Assembly: GCA_964348185.1 (NCBI GenBank) | Contig: CAYGBW010000005.1 | Span: forward strand, 1-14,809 | Reading direction: 5' to 3' | Source of the DNA: CAYGBW01 sp964348185 | Lineage (GTDB): Bacteria > Desulfobacterota > BSN033 > WVXP01 | Length of the DNA stretch: 14,809 nt | Shown here: in pieces, positions 1 to 6,246 of the stretch | Layout: each line of letters opens with the position of its first letter | How positions within the stretch are numbered: the first letter of the stretch is position 1 | Notes under the pieces: model-generated | What the model saw: only the letters and a program-made list of their open reading frames with translations | Told to the model about the DNA's origin: nothing | The model's database searches: none | Program-made: the position numbers and the translations under genes

Positions 1-1
1 A

Positions 2-18
2 GTTTTTGAATCAAAAAC
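2..18. repeat. 17-bp odd palindrome
   Basis: The 8-bp arms GTTTTTGA and TCAAAAAC are perfect inverted copies around one central A. It lies about 77 bp before the first gene. It could be an operator or the edge of a hairpin from a gene left of the window. There is no G+C-rich stem, so a standard terminator is unlikely. Confidence 0.3.
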
Positions 19-94
19 ATCAACAGAGCGTTTGGAAAGCTGAGGGGTTGGAAAGACGCGATTACCTTATACGTCTTGGCCAGTAAAATAGAAG

Positions 95-460
95 ATGAGT
101 ATGCCGAACTCCCGGAATCGCCGTAAGGGTCATTATCTGGGTACCGAAATCGATGAGAAGTGGTGGAAGCGGTACAAGAAGGATGGATTCTTCGCACGAG
201 GAAACGTCGAATACTGGTTCGACAGTACGGCCTTCTATTTCCGTCGCTACCTGACGAAACACCCGATTGAGATTCCCTTCACCAAAGTCATTGAGGTGAA
301 AATCGGAAAATCCCATGCCGGTCGGTGGCTGTTGGGGTCACGAGTGGTGAAATTGGTTTGGGAAAGGGACGGTGTGAATCTAAGTTCAGGTTTCATTGTT
401 TCCCGAACCCAGCAAGAGACTCAGGCAGTCGCGGCCGATCTGAAACGCCGATTCTCTTAA
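95..460 (+). CDS. Small PH-like hypothetical protein
   Basis: This is a 121-residue soluble basic protein with no signal peptide or membrane helix. After a polar start (NSRNRRKGHY) there is a run of alternating beta-type segments: VEYWFDSTAFYFRR near residues 38-51, IPFTKVIEVKIG near 59-70, and RVVKLVWERDGVNLSSGFIVS near 82-102. A final helix contains ETQAVAADLKRRF. That order, seven or so strands closed by one helix, resembles small bacterial PH-like/GRAM-like domains, but no catalytic motif is visible and the function is unknown. A weak AGAAG lies directly before the ATG, and a second ATG six bases later is equally usable. It appears to be a stand-alone gene, with a 118-bp gap before the next one. 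The coding call is fairly secure; the fold is inference. Confidence 0.6.
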   Translation: MSMPNSRNRRKGHYLGTEIDEKWWKRYKKDGFFARGNVEYWFDSTAFYFRRYLTKHPIEIPFTKVIEVKIGKSHAGRWLLGSRVVKLVWERDGVNLSSGFIVSRTQQETQAVAADLKRRFS

Positions 461-497
461 CGCACTGTCGCCTCCAAACGGTTTCACCCAACATCTC

Positions 498-542
498 ATT
501 CGACCAACAGGGGCACTGCTCAGCTGACCCCTGAAGTCAAGT
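498..542. other. Long imperfect hairpin, attC-like at most
   Basis: CAGGGG (508-513) and CCCCTG (528-533) form a 6-bp stem around a 14-nt loop holding the palindrome TCAGCTGA. Outside it, ATTCGAC (498-504) pairs with AGTCAAGT-side bases (536-542) with one mismatch and one G-T. The flanks CCCAAC (488-493) and GGCTAGC (544-550) faintly recall integron attC ends, but they are not complementary to each other as R''/R' boxes should be. It sits between two small genes. It may be a terminator-like or REP-like hairpin. Confidence 0.25.
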
Positions 543-578
543 CGGCTAGCAGGCGGCGAATCTCAGGGAGGACTTTGA

Positions 579-1247
579 TTGGATATTATCGATCTGGGCC
601 GAGAATATCACGATTTATACTTTGAGTGTCTTGAAGATTGGTCTGATGAAATCAAGGAGGCCGGTACTCATAAGGCTTGCTGGTTTGACAAGTATAAAGA
701 GAGAGGGCTCAGAGTAAAACTCGCGCTCGACGATAACGGTGTCGTGGGTGGGATGATCCAGTACTTACCGATTGAAGAATCTTTCATTGAAGGGAAAGAC
801 CTCTATTTTGTTTTATGCATCTGGGTGCACGGCCACAAAAGCGGGAGAGGCAACTTTCAAGGGAGAGGTATGGGCCAAGCACTCCTTCGTGCAGCAGAAG
901 ACGATGCAAAAGCGAGAGGTGCAAAGGGTATGGCAGCATGGGGGCTCTGGTTACCCTTTTGGATGAAGGCATCTTGGTTTGAGAGACAGGGCTACAAAAG
1001 GGCGGATAGGGACTCTATGAGCCTATTAGTCTGGAAAGCCTTTTCGGGTGACGCAAGGGCACCCCATTGGATTCGGCAGAAGAAACAAGTCCCAAAAATA
1101 CCCGGAAAGGTTTCGGTTACCGCATTTGTCAACGGTTGGTGTCCCACCCAGAATATGGTATTAGAGAGGGCCAAAAGGGCGAGTGCCGAGTTCGAGGATC
1201 AGGTGGTTTTTCAGAGAATTGACACCTCTGAACGGGAAGCATTCTAA
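579..1247 (+). CDS. GNAT N-acetyltransferase with truncated YoaP-like C-terminal domain
   Basis: The 222-residue product starts at TTG behind AGGGAGGAC (565-573); no ATG fits this strong ribosome site. Residues ~1-165 are a GNAT acetyltransferase, with the acetyl-CoA loop GRGNFQGRGMGQALL around 89-103 and the usual hydrophobic strands before it (VVGGMIQYLPI, DLYFVLCIWV). The substrate cannot be predicted. From about 178 a second domain begins (VSVTAFVNGWCPTQN...), matching the thioredoxin-like YoaP-type tail attached to some GNAT proteins. It is cut after EREAF by TAA at 1245-1247. The same frame continues without a shift for 37 codons that read as the rest of that domain (separate entry). 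The acetyltransferase half could still work. Either the gene carries a nonsense mutation, or the stop is a sequencing error or is read through. Confidence 0.85.
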   Translation: MDIIDLGREYHDLYFECLEDWSDEIKEAGTHKACWFDKYKERGLRVKLALDDNGVVGGMIQYLPIEESFIEGKDLYFVLCIWVHGHKSGRGNFQGRGMGQALLRAAEDDAKARGAKGMAAWGLWLPFWMKASWFERQGYKRADRDSMSLLVWKAFSGDARAPHWIRQKKQVPKIPGKVSVTAFVNGWCPTQNMVLERAKRASAEFEDQVVFQRIDTSEREAF

Positions 1248-1361
1248 GAGTGGGGAATTGTAGATGGCCTGTTTGTGAATGGAAAACGAATCAGCGGAGG
1301 TCCTCCCCCTTCGTTTGAGAAAATCCGAAAGACTATTTCTAAGCGAGTGAAAAGACTTTAA
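1248..1361 (+). pseudogene. Orphaned C-terminal end of the GNAT/YoaP-like gene
   Basis: Directly after the TAA at 1245-1247 the same reading frame continues with EWGIVDGLFVNGKR, ISGGPPPSFEKI and RKTISKRVKRL, then TAA at 1359-1361. The order (short strand, glycine-proline-rich turn, basic helix) is what I expect for the end of the thioredoxin-like domain begun at residue 178 of the preceding gene. No start codon with a ribosome site precedes it, so it is not an independent gene. With the interrupted codon restored the protein would be 260 residues. The final TAA lies inside the 5-bp duplication flanking the palindromic element. Confidence 0.75.
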
Positions 1362-1363
1362 AT

Positions 1364-1563
1364 GGTCGTCACTGAAAAATGCCCCTGACCCTCTCTGAAC
1401 GAAGTTTTTGACCCGTTCTATGGCTCGATCGTTCGATCTTCCGAACTCGGCCTGGCGGCCTCAAACAGCGGAATCTCGCCCCTACGGGGACACTCCCTTC
1501 GCCAAGACGGGTAGCCCCAAAAACTTCGTAATGTTCGCTCCAGGGCCATTTTTCAGTGACGAA
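1364..1563. mobile_element. 200-bp palindromic MITE-like element
   Basis: The ends are near-perfect inverted repeats: GGTCGTCACTGAAAAATG at the left and, on the other strand, TTCGTCACTGAAAAATGG at the right. The inverted symmetry continues inward as ACGAAGTTTTTG and parts of CCCGT..TGGC, giving arms of roughly 60 bp. The element is flanked by the direct repeat TAAAT (1359-1363 and 1564-1568), a probable 5-bp target duplication. It encodes no transposase. An 83-codon open frame on the minus strand runs through it but looks incidental. It fits a non-autonomous miniature transposon or a very long REP/BIME-type unit. It sits exactly at the stop codon of the extended GNAT frame. Confidence 0.65.
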
Positions 1564-1667
1564 TAAATAGCTGAAGACGTCTTCATGAGCATGAGAGATC
1601 ATCATACAATCGTTGGGCAATTAAGAGTCGAACGTAGATTCGCCTCTTTTTCACCGTAAGGAAGGCT

Positions 1668-2174
1668 ATGATTCGTCTTTGTGAAAAGAGCGATTTTGAG
1701 ATTGTCTACTCCATTGTCAATGATGCTGCGGAAGCGTATAAAGGTGTTATTCCCGAAGACCGGTGGAAAGTCCCTTACATGTCTAGAGACGAACTAAAGC
1801 ATGAAATCGATGAGGGGGTGGTATTTTGGGGGTATGAGGAAAATGACGAACTGATTGGTGTAATGGGCATTCAATACATTCAAGATGTCACGCTTATCAG
1901 ACACGCCTATGTCCGCACGGCGAGACAAAATCAGGGCATTGGGGGAAGATTACTCTCAGAACTTCGCAGACAGACCAATCAGCCCATCTTGATTGGCACT
2001 TGGGCAGATGCGGTTCGGGCGATTCGTTTCTATGAAAAACATGGCTTTCGACTTGTTTCCCCGGAAGAGAAGGATCGGCTGCTGAAAAAATACTGGTCCA
2101 TTCCCAAGCGTCAGATCGAGACTTCTGTGGTTCTGGCAGATCAGAAGGGGTTCGAACTTCTTCAAACACTGTGA
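1668..2174 (+). CDS. GNAT family N-acetyltransferase
   Basis: The 168-residue protein starts at ATG behind AAGGAAG. It is a complete single-domain GNAT fold: an N-terminal helix pair (DFEIVYSIVNDAAEAYKGVIP), strands VVFWGYEENDELIGVMGIQ at ~51-69, the acetyl-CoA pyrophosphate loop RQNQGIGGRLLSELRR at 86-101, and the closing AIRFYEKHGFRLV at 118-130, where the tyrosine is the usual general-acid position. It transfers an acetyl group from acetyl-CoA to an unidentified amine. It is unrelated in detail to the GNAT at 579, so the two are not a recent duplication. It stands alone: the MITE-like element lies about 105 bp upstream and the reductase fragment 22 bp downstream. Confidence 0.88.
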   Translation: MIRLCEKSDFEIVYSIVNDAAEAYKGVIPEDRWKVPYMSRDELKHEIDEGVVFWGYEENDELIGVMGIQYIQDVTLIRHAYVRTARQNQGIGGRLLSELRRQTNQPILIGTWADAVRAIRFYEKHGFRLVSPEEKDRLLKKYWSIPKRQIETSVVLADQKGFELLQTL

Positions 2175-2196
2175 GCCAAGGGAACTGAATTGATAT

Positions 2197-2556
2197 ATGG
2201 ACCGGGATTTTTCTCATACAACACTTGGCAATACTGGGATTGGGGTTTACCGCCTCGGCCTCTCGGCCACCTACCGTCCAGGCAAAAAGGCGATCTACAA
2301 GGCATTGGATGAAGGTATCAACTATTTCTTTGGCTTTGGGATTGACACGCAGATGACGGGGGTGATGCGTGATGTTCTCAAAAGCAACAGAGAACAATGC
2401 GTCGTTGCCAGCGGAGCCTATGGCTACACTTTTGGACATTTTGATCTCCGTCGCACTTTCGTAGAATCGGAGATGCTCATGGGTCCGGGATCATTACCGA
2501 TCGTGGCGAGAAAATCAGGATCATCTCCGTACGGCGATCCCGTGTGGAGGAGGTAG
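2197..2556 (+). pseudogene. Aldo/keto reductase, N-terminal fragment
   Basis: The open frame gives 119 residues. The first ~88 match the start of an aldo/keto reductase: TTLGNTGIGVYRLGLSA (strand and glycine turn of the TIM barrel), KKAIYKALDEGINYFFG (first helix and strand), MRDVLKSNREQCVVASGAY and FDLRRTF. Full members have about 300 residues or more, so roughly two thirds is missing. The usual catalytic aspartate-tyrosine region after the 'GINYF' strand is also atypical (FGFGIDTQM). After position ~2460 the frame turns into a sequence unlike any reductase (ESEMLMGPGS...), and the real coding signal moves to another frame belonging to a BrnT-type gene. The start is ATG, with AAGGGA about 12 bp upstream. 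It is a remnant made by deletion or recombination. Confidence 0.7.
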
Positions 2557-2576
2557 AGATTTATGAAGGCGAGTGA
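2463..2576 (+). pseudogene. BrnT-type toxin, C-terminal remnant
   Basis: In the third frame, 37 codons read RIGDAHGSGIITDRGEK, then IRIISVRRSRVEEVEIYEGE, then TGA. The pattern of two short strands, 'RGEKIRIISxRR', then a charged helix ending in an IYEG-like tail, is the typical end of BrnT-family ribonuclease toxins (about 90 residues when complete). The N-terminal half is absent and replaced by the reductase fragment. There is no start codon or ribosome site. The join lies at about 2460. It cannot make a functional toxin. Family assignment is from recognised motifs, not from a search. Confidence 0.55.
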
Positions 2577-2598
2577 GCTGGAGTGGAATTGCCCTTAA
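2563..2598 (+). pseudogene. Start of a cognate antitoxin gene, truncated
   Basis: ATG 2563 overlaps the end of the BrnT remnant and has a strong ribosome site, GGAGGAGG (2546-2553), nine bases upstream. It reads MKASELEWNCP then stop. An antitoxin start overlapping the toxin end is the normal arrangement for BrnT-type pairs, and openings like MKASE occur in such partners. After about six codons the similarity stops. I infer that the antitoxin gene was cut by a second deletion here. Confidence 0.35.
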
Positions 2599-2646
2599 GA
2601 CAGTAGAGTATCCGAAAACCATTTGGCTTTTGACATAGAGGCAGAA

Positions 2647-3207
2647 ATGGTGCCGAAGAGGAGGGAGAAGGTTAAGGTCTACACGAGATATCCATTATCG
2701 AGTATTTTGATTTACAATGGCACCACGGTTCTCCACTATCTTGCCGGCGGAGCTGGAATAATCCTCGGGTACAACTTCTCGTGGGCAGGTTATCTATTCG
2801 GATATCTATATCTCGCGTTCGCCTTCGTGCAGATGTACGTGATCATGCCACTGACGGTCTGCCCCAATTGCGTCTATTACAGAATGAATGACTCCCTTTG
2901 CACCGCGGGGTTGAACGTGATCTCGAAGAAGATCGCAAGGGAAGGAAACCTAAAGGACTTCTCAAAACGGAGTAAGGGCCTATTCTGCCATAACAACCTA
3001 TACATGGCCTCCCTGATCATCCCGATCATTGCGATGATTCCAGCACTAATCCTGAACTTCTCTTTCCTTTTACTGGCCCTGTTACTCAGCGTCGTGGGAC
3101 TGCTTTTGTTCCGTTTCTTTGTGGTCTTCACCCAAACAGCATGTGTTCACTGCTGCGCGAAGAACGAGTGCCCAAATGCTGAAGCCATGGGCATCCGCAA
3201 CATGTAG
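2647..3207 (+). CDS. Four-helix membrane protein with cysteine motifs
   Basis: The 186-residue product starts at ATG 2647 with GAGG upstream; a TTG at 2623 would add eight residues but has no ribosome site. After a basic start (PKRREKVK) there are four hydrophobic segments at about 18-42, 46-70, 119-138 and 139-163, so both ends probably lie in the cytoplasm. Cysteines cluster in two places: CPNC (72-75), C85 and C114 in the central loop between helices 2 and 3, and CVHCCAKNEC (166-175) after helix 4. The two sets could lie on the same membrane face and together bind a metal or an Fe-S centre. I do not recognise the family. No partner gene is adjacent, because the upstream neighbours are remnants. 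Confidence 0.75.
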   Translation: MVPKRREKVKVYTRYPLSSILIYNGTTVLHYLAGGAGIILGYNFSWAGYLFGYLYLAFAFVQMYVIMPLTVCPNCVYYRMNDSLCTAGLNVISKKIAREGNLKDFSKRSKGLFCHNNLYMASLIIPIIAMIPALILNFSFLLLALLLSVVGLLLFRFFVVFTQTACVHCCAKNECPNAEAMGIRNM

Positions 3208-3219
3208 CTAACCGGGGTA

Positions 3220-3525
3220 TCAGGATATTGGGGTTCTTGATTTTCTGGGCGTTGTCCAAAACGCTTCACGGTCTCGGTGCCTTCTCCAAACCTGAATCAA
3301 GGCGAGGGGTTGCGCATCAGGTTGCTTAACCCTGCAAGTGAATGGTATCTTCGATTGAAGGGGGATTCTATCAAAAGTCTCACACCCTTTGAGCAAGAAG
3401 GTGAGGGTGCGGCCCAGTTTGTGGGCCAGAATGCTCAGGCCCGTGGCTCCGCCGTCTTTGCTCACCAGAGGGCTCCGAAAAACCGAGATCAACCCTTGCC
3501 ATCGGACGAATTCAATACGTGACCC
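3220..3525 (-). pseudogene. Possible C-terminal remnant of a transposase
   Basis: On the minus strand an open frame reads LISVFRSPLVSKDGGATG, then LSILAHKLGRTLTFLLKG, then CETFDRIPL. The helix 'ILAHKLGRxxxFLLK...FD' resembles the extreme C-terminus of IS110-type transposases. No other part of such a protein and no terminal repeats are visible, and the frame starts only with TTG. It fills most of the 330-bp gap between the membrane protein and the AlgH-family gene. The evidence is thin, and it may be non-coding. Confidence 0.25.
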
Positions 3526-3573
3526 TCACGGTGTCCCATGAAAAAACGTTGTGCACCCATGGAGAAGAAGGCT

Positions 3574-4347
3574 ATGACCCGATACTCGACATTGAAAACA
3601 AACGGGCGAATCCGAAAAGAGTCTGTGTTCACTGCCCTCGCAATCACCGTAGTACTGCTCTTGAAATTGCCTGGCATGCCTGTGGTCGGGGCGGTGTTTT
3701 CCGGTCAGCACGCCCCGTTGCTCCCCCCCAAGATCCCTCTCCCCCTTCCTTCGTCGGATAACCTCCGGTCCGAGGCGTCGCTATCTAAAGGGAAGTTTCT
3801 CGTCGCCAGTCGAGACCTCCGAGATCCAAGATTCTCAGAAACCGTCGTCTTATTGATCGATTACGACTGGCAGGGTGCGATGGGCTTGGTGATCAACCGA
3901 CCCACTGAGTTGAAACTCTCCAGATTGTTGCCGGAGATAGAGGAACTCAAGCAGCGGACGGACACCGTCTACTTCGGTGGACCGGTCGCCTTAAGCCAAG
4001 TGCTGCTACTCATACGATCTGGCAGTCAACCCGAGGAGTCTCGTCGCGTATTTGAGGATATATACGTCAGCTCAAGCCGAGCGGTGCTCGAGCGGATGGT
4101 TAAAAATGCCGACGGGGGAGCGAGATTTCGTGTCTATGCCGGTTATGCGGGGTGGGCGCCCGGGCAGCTCGATCGGGAGGTGTCGAGAGGTGACTGGCAC
4201 GTCTTGCAGGCAGATGCAGAGACCGTTTTTGATAAGGCCCCTTCAGAGATTTGGCCAGAGCTTATTCGTCGGAGTACAGTTGTGATTACAAGGGCACAGG
4301 GATCCGATTGGAATGCGGCCCTTTCCTCCAAGAGCCAGAAGTTCTGA
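3574..4347 (+). CDS. YqgE/AlgH-family protein with N-terminal export signal
   Basis: I prefer ATG 3574 (257 residues) because GGAGAAGAAGG lies just before it; in-frame ATGs at 3538 and 3559 are alternatives. The domain at ~72-245 shows the family landmarks: GKFLVASRDLRDPRFSETVV, then GAMGLVINRPT, YFGGPVAL, and YAGYAGWAPGQLDREVSR followed by GDWHVL. Usual members are about 185 residues, cytoplasmic, and of unclear biochemical role; AlgH is named from alginate regulation in Pseudomonas. This one has an extra ~70 residues: a basic stretch, a hydrophobic segment (residues ~18-41, ending in a small-residue VVGA) and a proline-rich linker. That looks like a signal peptide or membrane anchor, implying a periplasmic or membrane-attached form. 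It is monocistronic. Confidence 0.85.
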   Translation: MTRYSTLKTNGRIRKESVFTALAITVVLLLKLPGMPVVGAVFSGQHAPLLPPKIPLPLPSSDNLRSEASLSKGKFLVASRDLRDPRFSETVVLLIDYDWQGAMGLVINRPTELKLSRLLPEIEELKQRTDTVYFGGPVALSQVLLLIRSGSQPEESRRVFEDIYVSSSRAVLERMVKNADGGARFRVYAGYAGWAPGQLDREVSRGDWHVLQADAETVFDKAPSEIWPELIRRSTVVITRAQGSDWNAALSSKSQKF

Positions 4348-4348
4348 A

Positions 4349-4368
4349 CAGAGCCCGTGGCTGCTCTG
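4349..4368 (+). terminator. Weak hairpin after the AlgH-family gene
   Basis: CAGAGC and GCTCTG form a 6-bp stem around an 8-nt loop, two bases after the stop codon. There is no T-run after it, so intrinsic termination would be weak. Confidence 0.2.
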
Positions 4369-4435
4369 ATACTGCCGGCGCGGTCGTGTAGCATTCGGTT
4401 TTGTTAGGTTTGAAACCGTATGGAAAACAGGCAGA

Positions 4436-4555
4436 ATGAGACACCTCTTGGTGCGGGTCAGCGTCGCGTTGAGCTTATCGATCGAGCTAATCGAAGCCCA
4501 GGCGTTAGAAGAGGCCGAACAAAAATGCTTGGCGGACAGCGAGGCCAGAGCTTGA
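4436..4555 (+). CDS. Short secreted-type ORF ended by TGA, doubtful
   Basis: The 39-codon ORF begins MRHLLVRVSVALSLSIELIE, a plausible signal peptide ending AQA, followed by the charged helix LEEAEQKCLADSEARA and TGA. The same frame then stays open, continuing in the same style (RREREAAKAIGSKEYEV), and runs into the QueG-like gene at 4634. A CGA-to-TGA change could therefore have cut a small helical exported protein. There is no good ribosome site before the ATG. It may equally be chance. The antisense frame over this stretch (about 4243-4725) is a shadow. Confidence 0.2.
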   Translation: MRHLLVRVSVALSLSIELIEAQALEEAEQKCLADSEARA

Positions 4556-4633
4556 CGCAGAGAACGTGAAGCCGCGAAAGCAATCGGGTCCAAGGAATAC
4601 GAGGTTTCTTCAGGAGGAGGGAAACGACACGCT

Positions 4634-5323
4634 GTGGCTTGTGACGTGACCACTCGGATTATCGAAAAGGCCAAAGCATTTGGAGCCTCCCTGGCTGGGA
4701 TCGCGAGTACGGTTTCCCTCCACAATTCACCTTCTTACAAGGTTTACGGCAAGGTAGAGTGGCCTGTGGGAGCCAGATCATTTCTTGTGTTGGGCCTGGC
4801 TCATGAGACGTCTGAACCCGAACTTGATTGGTGGGACAGTAGAGAAGACGGGACCCCAGGGAACCGCCAATTGGGAAGGACGGCAGAGAACCTGAGACAA
4901 TGGTTGGACGAGGAATTCAACATCAGGGCGCGACCTCTGCCGTATCATGTTGAAAAGGGGGGGATATTCCTCAAGGATGCGGCCGCACTCGCGGGATTGG
5001 GGACCATGGGTAGGAATAATCTGGTCATCACCCCGGAGTTCGGACCCCGTGTCCGTTTCCGCGCCTCCCTCCTTGATGTGGATTTGGAACCGACCGGGCC
5101 GCTCGATTTTTCACCTTGTGAAGCCTGTGATATACCATGCCGACAGGCCTGCCCCCGAAAAGCCTTTAAGAAAGGCTCCTACAGCAGGACTTCATGCAAT
5201 AAACAGATGAAAGAGGATGAAGGGAACAGGGTAATTCTTGAAGAATTAGAGAATGATGATTCACCCCGCCTCTGTGTGAGATACTGTAGAGTCTGTGAAC
5301 TGGCATGTCCTGTGGCCAGATAA
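4634..5323 (+). CDS. Short QueG-like double [4Fe-4S] cluster protein
   Basis: The 229-residue product starts at GTG; AGGAGGAGGG (4613-4622) is 11 bp away, slightly long, but no closer in-frame start exists. Residues ~1-155 form the nitroreductase-like/cobalamin-binding region seen in epoxyqueuosine reductase QueG, including LKDAAALAGLGTMGRNNLVI (113-132), whose aspartate matches the proposed proton donor of QueG. Two ferredoxin-like clusters follow: C162-x2-C165-x3-C169-x3-C173-P and C214-x3-C218-x2-C221-x3-C225-P. The protein stops right after the second motif (ELACPVAR). True QueG (about 350-380 residues) continues into a HEAT-like C-terminal domain that contacts tRNA, which is absent here. 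It is therefore probably a stand-alone Fe-S reductase of this superfamily, with an unknown substrate, rather than the tRNA enzyme. Confidence 0.75.
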   Translation: MACDVTTRIIEKAKAFGASLAGIASTVSLHNSPSYKVYGKVEWPVGARSFLVLGLAHETSEPELDWWDSREDGTPGNRQLGRTAENLRQWLDEEFNIRARPLPYHVEKGGIFLKDAAALAGLGTMGRNNLVITPEFGPRVRFRASLLDVDLEPTGPLDFSPCEACDIPCRQACPRKAFKKGSYSRTSCNKQMKEDEGNRVILEELENDDSPRLCVRYCRVCELACPVAR

Positions 5324-5525
5324 TCAGGCGTAATCGGGCTTTCTGGGGCGAATCGGTGTGAGTTCGGCGCTCCAGATGAGGCATTCACGGTCATGGAACT
5401 TCGTGGAGGAGCCTTGGCCGGACGAGGTGGGGTGGCAAGATACCAGGTCGAGTTCCGATCTGTCTAAGGGCGCTCAGGTTGGAGAGCGACCTGACTTCAA
5501 TAAGGCCGCCTTATTCGGAGAACTC

Positions 5526-5966
5526 ATGGTTAAGAAACTCGATCACATTAGTATCGTGGTTAGTGATCTTGAGAGGGCAAAGGCGTTTTTTACTCAGTTC
5601 GGCTTTTCCGTGAAAGACGAAGCGAGATTGGCGGGGGAGTGGCTTTCTGCGCTAATTGGACTTGAGAACGTACACGCCCGGTACGCACAATTATCCTCGC
5701 TGGCTTCGACTACAAATTTAGAACTCATCCAGTACATCTCACCCCCTTCCGAGCGGGATCCCCAGATGAGCAAGGCGAATCAAATAGGATTTCGGCACAT
5801 TGCTTTTGAAGTGGATAACATAGACGAAGTTGTTCAAGCTTTGAAAAGCAAAGGGATTGAGTTTCTCAGTCCCATTCAGACCTATGGGAAGACGGGTAAA
5901 AAGATTGTCTATCTGTTGGGGCCGGACGGAATTATTCTTGAACTGGCGCAATACACTTTTCCGTGA
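5526..5966 (+). CDS. VOC-family (glyoxalase-fold) protein
   Basis: The start is ATG 5526, with GGAGAA (5517-5522) just upstream. An open frame extends back to 5358 but its sequence is not protein-like. The 146-residue product has the two beta-alpha-beta-beta-beta modules of the vicinal oxygen chelate fold. The four expected metal ligands are H7 (KKLDHISIVV), E66 (NLELIQY), H91 (FRHIAFEV) and E139 (GIILELAQY). The GFRHIAFEVDNIDEVVQ and YLLGPDGIILE stretches resemble methylmalonyl-CoA epimerase, glyoxalase I and lactoylglutathione-lyase-like proteins, but nothing fixes the substrate. It is a complete, metal-competent enzyme by inspection. The 202 bp before it hold no recognisable gene. Confidence 0.85.
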   Translation: MVKKLDHISIVVSDLERAKAFFTQFGFSVKDEARLAGEWLSALIGLENVHARYAQLSSLASTTNLELIQYISPPSERDPQMSKANQIGFRHIAFEVDNIDEVVQALKSKGIEFLSPIQTYGKTGKKIVYLLGPDGIILELAQYTFP

Positions 5967-5990
5967 ATCCAGCCGAGAAGTGTCTGGATT
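5966..5990 (+). terminator. Hairpin at the end of the VOC gene
   Basis: AATCCAG and CTGGATT form a 7-bp stem with an 11-nt loop, starting at the last base of the stop codon. There is no T-run. The following ~250 bp up to 6246 carry no convincing gene. A hydrophobic minus-strand frame (6142-5909) exists but overlaps the VOC gene and is probably chance. Confidence 0.25.
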
Positions 5991-6246
5991 GCCAGGGCAG
6001 CGAGAATCGGCATGCTGATCGCCACAATACCCGGAACGATGCCCAGAGTCCGTTTAACAAACAGAACAATTGTGATAAGGTGTGTATATTTGCAAAGAGT
6101 AACGTGTAGCAAGACTCTACCATCCTGATTTCCTGGATTCATTTTGAAGGGGCCCCCCTGGTTCTGTTAAACGAAGAGTGATCGGTGAGAAACGGGTTTG
6201 TTCTCCGATCCAGAACGCTGGACCCTAACGAGAATGAAGGCAAATA

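Noticed and set aside
1369..1620. 83-codon minus-strand ORF across the palindromic element as a gene
   Set aside because: Most of it is the inverted-repeat DNA of the element itself, and it lacks a ribosome site and any known domain.
1245..4555. Alternative genetic code with recoded stops (TAA at 1245, TGA at 4553)
   Set aside because: TAA, TGA and TAG all act as normal ends of intact genes in this window, for example TGA for the radical SAM gene and TAG for the antitoxin and AsmA-like genes.
5909..6142. Hydrophobic 77-codon minus-strand ORF as a small membrane protein
   Set aside because: It overlaps the end of the intact VOC gene by 58 bp in antisense, has no recognisable family and only a loosely spaced G-rich ribosome-like site.
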